From: Ferrovibrio xuzhouensis
Lineage (GTDB): Bacteria; Pseudomonadota; Alphaproteobacteria; Ferrovibrionales; Ferrovibrionaceae
Reading direction: 5' to 3'
Assembly: GCF_042648965.1 (NCBI RefSeq)
Contig: NZ_JBHRYJ010000001.1
Location: 1,612,001 to 1,676,000 of the forward strand
DNA length: 64,000 bases
The notes under the pieces were generated by a model. The model was not told where the DNA came from. It searched no databases and saw only the letters and a list, made by a program, of their open reading frames with translations. Every line of letters begins with the position of its first letter. Position 1 is the first letter of the stretch. The translations under genes were made by a program, and so were the position numbers. Below are positions 60,158 to 64,000 of this stretch, in pieces.

Positions 60158-60604
60158 ATGACCCGTCGCCTCTATCACCCGGACCGCGACCAGATCAGCC
60201 TGCCGGCCGTGCTCGACGCCCTGTCGGACCCGACAAGGCTGGCCATCGTGCTGCATCTCGACCGCGCCGGGGAATCGGTCTGCCGCAATCTGGCGCCCTG
60301 GGCGTCAAAGACCAGCCTCAGCTATCACTTTGCCCGGCTGCGCGAGGCCGGCGTCACCCGCGCCCGGCTGGAAGGCACCTTCCGCCATACCAGCCTGCGC
60401 CGCGACGACCTCGATGCCCGCTTTCCCGGCCTGCTCGACCACCTGATCGCGGCGGCGCGCCAGGATCCGGCGATTGCCGCCCTGCCCGACCTGATCACCC
60501 AGCACGACGAGCCGGGCCGGCCGAAGAAGCAGCCGGCAGCGAAAAAACCGGCGGCGGCAAAAAAGCCGGCGCAGAAAGCCGTGGCCCGGCGCCGCATCGC
60601 CTGA
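60158..60604 (+). CDS. ArsR-family regulator with histone-H1-like tail
   Basis: A 148-residue winged-helix repressor: SLPAVLDALSDPTRLAIVLHLDRAGESVCRNL, KTSLSYHFARLREAGVTRARLEGTFRHTSLRRDDLDARFPGLLDHLI. No metal-binding CxC pair is seen, so it probably senses an organic signal. After about residue 118 comes an Ala/Lys/Pro-rich tail (KKQPAAKKPAAAKKPAQKAVARRR) like eukaryotic H1 and bacterial H1-like proteins, likely adding nonspecific DNA affinity. Probably autoregulated with the divergent MFS gene. Confidence 0.85.
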   Translation: MTRRLYHPDRDQISLPAVLDALSDPTRLAIVLHLDRAGESVCRNLAPWASKTSLSYHFARLREAGVTRARLEGTFRHTSLRRDDLDARFPGLLDHLIAAARQDPAIAALPDLITQHDEPGRPKKQPAAKKPAAAKKPAQKAVARRRIA

Positions 60605-60678
60605 CCTTTCCCCGTCATTGCCGCGTCACAAAGCCGTGGCGTATGTTTCCTCATCGCCGCGCATCAGGGAGAGTCTCG

Positions 60679-60939
60679 ATGAAATCCTCGCGCCAGTGGG
60701 CCCGCGACATGTTTGCGTCCGTGCGCGGCCGCGAGGCCAGCGACTCCGAGGCCGACCGCTGGGTGATTGCGCAGATGGAGCAGAGCATCGCCCGCATCAA
60801 ACGCGAGGCCTTTGCCGCCGGCGCCGACCGCTACAAGACCCGGCTGCTGCATTTCGCCACCCCATCGGAAAGCCTGCGCATCAACGCCCTCCGCTTCGAG
60901 GAGAAAGCGCCGGATAGCCGGCGGGGCGCCTGCGACTGA
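60679..60939 (+). CDS. Small hypothetical protein
   Basis: An 86-residue helical protein (MKSSRQWARDMFASVRGREASDSEADRWVIAQMEQSIARIKREAFAAGADRYKTRLLHFATPSESLRINALRFEEKAPDSRR). It has no signal peptide or membrane segment, and the family is not recognised. GGGAGAG precedes the ATG at 60679. A hairpin with TTTT follows at 60943-60965. Confidence 0.6.
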   Translation: MKSSRQWARDMFASVRGREASDSEADRWVIAQMEQSIARIKREAFAAGADRYKTRLLHFATPSESLRINALRFEEKAPDSRRGACD

Positions 60940-60942
60940 CAT

Positions 60943-60965
60943 CCTGCTGACAAAGCAGGGGTTTT
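60943..60965 (+). terminator. Short intrinsic terminator
   Basis: CCTGCT (60943-60948) pairs with AGCAGG (60954-60959), followed by GGTTTT. A 6-bp stem is short, so strength is uncertain. Confidence 0.5.
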
Positions 60966-60997
60966 CCGGCCCGCTTGCGATGAACTTTGTGTGTATC

Positions 60998-61038
60998 TGT
61001 GATGAATCACACCATCGTTCACGGTTTTCCCCTATACT
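60998..61038 (+). promoter_or_regulatory. egtB upstream palindrome and -10 box
   Basis: The perfect inverted repeat TGTGAT-GA-ATCACA (60998-61011) lies 22 bp before a TATACT box (61033-61038), ahead of the egtB-egtD pair. It resembles a CRP/FNR half-site pair, but its 4-bp centre is too short for either. No good -35 box is visible. Confidence 0.4.
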
Positions 61039-61184
61039 TGTCATGATTCCGCGCTATCGTTGGAACCATCCTCGGGGACTAGGGTTAACCGGGGGATAGC
61101 CGGCCGCCGCCCGCGGCCTGACCGATCGACCTGTCCCAGCGGCTCTGTCCAGTGGGGCAGGACCAGTCCGACGGGAGACGGACC

Positions 61185-62537
61185 ATGAGCGAGAACCTGG
61201 CCGGCGATTTCCGCGGCGCCCCCAACAGGCCCGACAGGGGCAAACCAGCCGACGGCACGGCCGCGGCAGACCTGACCGACCGCTACCGCGCCGTCCGCCG
61301 CCTGACCGAAACCCTGGCCGCGCCGCTGAGCGCCGAGGACCAGCAGGTCCAGTCGATGCCCGATGCCAGCCCGACGAAATGGCACCGCGCCCATGTCACC
61401 TGGTTCTTCGAGACCTTCCTGCTGAAGCCCAACCTGCCGGGCTACGCGGTGTTCGATCCGCAGTTCCACTACCTGTTCAATTCCTATTACGAGACTCTGG
61501 GCGAGCGGCAGGCGCGGCCCGAGCGCGGCCTGATCAGCCGGCCATCGGCCGAGACCGTTACCCGCTATCGCCGCCATGTCGACAGCGCCATGGCCGAACT
61601 GCTGGAAAGTGCCGATGCGGCGCAACTCGCGCGGCTCACGCCGCTGCTCGAACTCGGCTTCGCCCATGAGGAACAGCACCAGGAGCTGATCCTCACCGAC
61701 ATCAAGCATGCCTTTTCGCGCCATGCCTTCGCCCCGGCCTATCGCCCGGCGCAGATGCTGCGCCAGACCACCCTGCCGGCGGTCGAGTACATCGCCTTTA
61801 CCGGCGGCATCCACCCGATCGGCCATGATCCGGACGACGGCTTCGCTTTTGACAATGAAAGCCCGCGCCACCAGGTGCTGCTGCAGCCCTATCGCCTCGC
61901 CAGCCGGCCGATCAGCTGCGGTGAATATCTCGCCTTCATGGCCGACGGCGGCTACGCGAAGTCCGACCTGTGGCTGTCGGACGGCTGGGCGACGGTGCAG
62001 CGCGAGGGCTGGCAGGCGCCGGCCTACTGGCGCCGCGACGGCGCGGCCGGCAGCAAGGATGGCGACAGCTGGCGCATCTTTACCCTGCAGGGCGAACGCG
62101 CCGTCGATCCCTCCGAACCGGTCTGCCATGTCTCGTTTTACGAAGCTTCGGCCTATGCCGCCTGGGCCGGCCGGCGCCTGCCCACCGAAGCGGAATGGGA
62201 GCATGCCGCCGCCTCGCGCCAGGCCCGCCGCCAGGGCGGCTTCCTCGACCCGATGCATCCGCATCCGCGCCCGGCCGCACCGGGACCCGACGGCGGCCTG
62301 CATGTCTGCGGCGAGGTCTGGGAATGGACCCGCTCGGCCTATGAGCCCTACCCCGGCTTCCGCCCGCTCGAAGGCGCCGCCGGCGAATACAACGGCAAAT
62401 TCATGATCGGCCAGCAGGTGCTGCGCGGCGGCTCCTGCGCCACCCCGGCCGGCCACCTGCGGCTCAGCTACCGTAATTTCTTTCCGCCGGCCGCGCGCTG
62501 GCAGTTCTCCGGCATCCGCCTCGCCGACGACGTCTGA
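61185..62537 (+). CDS. egtB: Ergothioneine sulfoxide synthase EgtB
   Basis: A 450-residue non-haem iron enzyme that joins hercynine to a sulfur donor with O2. The N-terminal DinB-like domain supplies the iron ligands H70 (TKWHRAHVTWFFETFLL), H161 and H165 (LGFAHEEQHQELILTDIKHAF). The C-terminal formylglycine-generating-enzyme-like domain has YIAFTGGIHPIGHDPDDGFAFDNESPRHQVLL, RLPTEAEWEHAA and CGEVWEWT. GGGAGA precedes the ATG. It is followed 42 bp later by egtD. Confidence 0.95.
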   Translation: MSENLAGDFRGAPNRPDRGKPADGTAAADLTDRYRAVRRLTETLAAPLSAEDQQVQSMPDASPTKWHRAHVTWFFETFLLKPNLPGYAVFDPQFHYLFNSYYETLGERQARPERGLISRPSAETVTRYRRHVDSAMAELLESADAAQLARLTPLLELGFAHEEQHQELILTDIKHAFSRHAFAPAYRPAQMLRQTTLPAVEYIAFTGGIHPIGHDPDDGFAFDNESPRHQVLLQPYRLASRPISCGEYLAFMADGGYAKSDLWLSDGWATVQREGWQAPAYWRRDGAAGSKDGDSWRIFTLQGERAVDPSEPVCHVSFYEASAYAAWAGRRLPTEAEWEHAAASRQARRQGGFLDPMHPHPRPAAPGPDGGLHVCGEVWEWTRSAYEPYPGFRPLEGAAGEYNGKFMIGQQVLRGGSCATPAGHLRLSYRNFFPPAARWQFSGIRLADDV

Positions 62538-62579
62538 TCTCCGGCGCCGTCGTCCATAAATCAAGTACGGGAGACCGTC

Positions 62580-63581
62580 ATGAATTCCTTTGCCATCCTG
62601 CCGCGCAACGGCCTGCAGCCCCAGCCCGACAGCCAGGACGCCCGCGGCTTCGCCGCCGATGTGCAGGCCGGCCTGCGCCGCCGGCGCAAGGCGATCCCGT
62701 CGAAGTATTTCTACGATACCCGTGGCTCGGCGCTGTTCGAGCAGATCTGCGAGCTGCCGGAATACTATCCGACCCGCACCGAATGCACCCTGCTGGAAGG
62801 CCATGCCGCCGCGATCGCGGATGCCATCGGCGCCGATGCCGAGATCGTCGAGTTCGGTGCCGGCGCCACCCGCAAGGTGCGTTACCTGCTCGATACGCTC
62901 GACCGCCCGCGCGGCTATCTGCCGATCGACATTTCGGGCGAGCATCTGGAGGATTCCGCCGCCCGGCTGCGCGCCGATTATCCTGGCCTGCCGGTCACCG
63001 TGGTGGCCGGCGACTATACGGCGGGTCTCGACCTGCCGGCGCCGCCCAAAGGCACCAGGCGCCGCGCCGGTTTCTTTCCCGGCTCGACCATCGGCAACTT
63101 CACCCCGGCCGAGGCGCTCGGCTTCCTCGCGGCGGCCGCCCGCCTGCTGAAAAGCAGCAACCGCGACGGGCTTTCCGCCGGCGGCCTGCTGATCGGCGTC
63201 GACCTGGTGAAGGACCCGGCGATCCTGCATGCCGCCTACAACGATGCCGCGGGCGTCACCGGCGCTTTCAACCTCAACGTCCTGCACCGCATCCGCCGCG
63301 AGCTCGACAGCGACATCGACCCGGCCGGCTTCGACCATTACGCCTTCTACGAGCCGCGCCTGCAGCGCATCGAGATGCATCTGGTCAGCCGCGCCGCGCA
63401 GACCGTGCGGATCGGCCGCGCCCGGCACAGCTTCGCCGCCGGCGAATCGATCCATACCGAGAATTCCTGCAAATACACGCTGGACGGCTTCGGCAAGCTG
63501 GCACGCCGCGCCGGCTTCCGGCCGGCAGCGGTATGGTGCGATCCGGACGAATTGTTCAGCATTCACTGGCTCGAACTGTGA
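62580..63581 (+). CDS. egtD: L-histidine N-alpha-methyltransferase EgtD
   Basis: A 333-residue SAM-dependent enzyme that trimethylates histidine to hercynine. FYDTRGSALFEQICELPEYYPTRTECTLL, VEFGAGATRKVRYLLDTL, YLPIDISGEHLEDSAARL and FFPGSTIGNFTPAEALGFL are family hallmarks. The closing HTENSCKYTLDGFGKLARRAGF fits as well. It pairs with EgtB for ergothioneine synthesis. No egtA, egtC or egtE gene is in the window, so the sulfur donor path is unclear. GGGAGA precedes the ATG. Confidence 0.95.
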   Translation: MNSFAILPRNGLQPQPDSQDARGFAADVQAGLRRRRKAIPSKYFYDTRGSALFEQICELPEYYPTRTECTLLEGHAAAIADAIGADAEIVEFGAGATRKVRYLLDTLDRPRGYLPIDISGEHLEDSAARLRADYPGLPVTVVAGDYTAGLDLPAPPKGTRRRAGFFPGSTIGNFTPAEALGFLAAAARLLKSSNRDGLSAGGLLIGVDLVKDPAILHAAYNDAAGVTGAFNLNVLHRIRRELDSDIDPAGFDHYAFYEPRLQRIEMHLVSRAAQTVRIGRARHSFAAGESIHTENSCKYTLDGFGKLARRAGFRPAAVWCDPDELFSIHWLEL

Positions 63582-63593
63582 GGCCGGCGGACA

Positions 63594-63630
63594 TATCCGA
63601 AAAGTAACGGCACGTATCCGGATGGTAACG
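63594..63630 (+). promoter_or_regulatory. Paired direct repeat upstream of the PAS_5 gene
   Basis: TATCCG-N4-GTAACG occurs at 63594-63609 and again at 63615-63630, 21 bp (two helical turns) apart and 34 bp before the ATG. Twelve of 16 positions are identical by design of the two fixed halves. It looks like a regulator binding two adjacent turns. Confidence 0.5.
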
Positions 63631-63664
63631 CGCGCGGCGGGACGGCTTCTGCTTCTATCCCGCC

Positions 63665-64000
63665 ATGCTTATCGATCCGAAACTGCTGCACCCGGAACCC
63701 GCTCTCGGCGACGGCTGGCAGGTCGTCGGCGACCATACCGATACCAGCGGCTGGCATCCGCAGGTCGCCGCGCTGCTGTGCTACTGGCGCACCCGGCGGC
63801 CGGCGGGCCGCCTGCCCAGCCGCCAAGCCATCGACCCGTTCAGCCTGCGCGGCATCCTGCCCTGCCTGTGGATGCTCGACATCCAGCGCGAGCCCGGGAC
63901 ACAGCATGCCTGGCGGTTCAGCTACCGGCTGGCCGGCACCCGCTTCACCGCCCTGCTCGGCTTCGAGGTCACGCGGCGCTGGTATGACGAGGTCCGGCCA
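63665..64000 (+). CDS. PAS_5-type sensory domain protein 3 (partial)
   Basis: 112 residues to the window end, starting MLIDPKLLHPEPALGDGWQVV. YWRTRRPAGRLPSRQAIDPFSLRGILPCLWMLDI and FSYRLAGTRFTALLGFEVTRRWYDEV are the core PAS_5 (PF07310) motifs, and the GRLPSRQAIDP block is the family signature. It is a paralogue of the pair at 19.5-20.7 kb. The 3' part is outside the window. Confidence 0.85.
   Translation, partial: MLIDPKLLHPEPALGDGWQVVGDHTDTSGWHPQVAALLCYWRTRRPAGRLPSRQAIDPFSLRGILPCLWMLDIQREPGTQHAWRFSYRLAGTRFTALLGFEVTRRWYDEVRP

Noticed and set aside
60998..61011. CRP or FNR site upstream of egtB
   Set aside because: CRP needs 6 bp between TGTGA and TCACA and here there are 4. The FNR core TTGAT is absent.
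61041..63566. 841-codon minus-strand frame opposite egtB-egtD
   Set aside because: It mirrors the codon pattern of two well-identified genes and has the His/Gly/Arg-rich composition of a high-GC shadow frame.

Overview
The window is high-GC bacterial chromosome with dense, mostly ordinary gene content. It looks like an alphaproteobacterium of the Rhodospirillales type. The reasons are a gid/par locus (mnmE, mnmG, rsmG, parA, parB) with several TGTTTCACGTGAAACA parS sites, three members of the PAS_5-type sensory family, a DUF6489 protein, TAXI-type TRAP transport, and an Anbu/ATP-grasp/alpha-E operon. The genus cannot be fixed from sequence alone. No rRNA, tRNA or CRISPR was recognised.

Layout. 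1-0.6 kb: end of a chemotaxis receptor gene and cheW, closed by a strong terminator. 0.6-4.8 kb: a Ugp-like ABC importer operon (C-B-A-E, minus strand) behind a palindrome-rich control region. 5-7 kb: an extensin-like protein and a secreted glycosidase. 7-12.2 kb: a catabolic-looking unit with a PhzS-like flavin monooxygenase, TAXI binding protein, IclR regulator and fused TRAP permease. 12.2-16.4 kb: a DHA2 efflux pump, a lipoprotein, a 2Fe-2S protein and an outer-membrane barrel. 16.4-19.4 kb: a copA-cueR copper operon with a textbook MerR-type promoter. 19.4-23.6 kb: two PAS_5 proteins, an orphan OmpR-type regulator, and TetR and MarR regulators. 23.6-25.7 kb: a candidate small RNA, then gentisate 1,2-dioxygenase with a coupled unknown acidic protein behind a promoter with a MarR-like operator. 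25.7-26.5 kb: an AT-richer, frameshifted HD-domain gene. 26.5-33.9 kb: housekeeping and small genes, including exodeoxyribonuclease III, a PEP-mutase-family enzyme, two MFS pumps and a tandem pair of PA14-like secreted proteins. 33.9-37.3 kb: the Anbu operon. 37.5-41.1 kb: amt behind a possible sigma-54 promoter, msrB, and a lipoprotein/kinase pair.

41.1-53.9 kb is the chromosome-partition and tRNA-modification locus on the minus strand. mnmE is separated from mnmG by about 6 kb of accessory genes, and a VOC gene sits between mnmG and rsmG. Five parS sites lie between 43.9 and 46.6 kb. Strong REP-like hairpins occur between parA and parB and beside mnmG. 53.9-60.9 kb: a thioredoxin-like ferredoxin, DUF6489, a YyaL-type protein, two MFS transporters, and TetR and ArsR regulators. 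The ArsR-family protein has a histone-H1-like tail. 61.2-63.6 kb: egtB-egtD for ergothioneine. The window ends inside a third PAS_5 gene preceded by a paired direct repeat.

The best candidates for something undescribed are the four-hairpin C-rich-loop RNA at 23.64-23.76 kb, the Anbu operon without its usual transglutaminase, the unknown protein coupled to gentisate dioxygenase, and the structured elements in the par operon.
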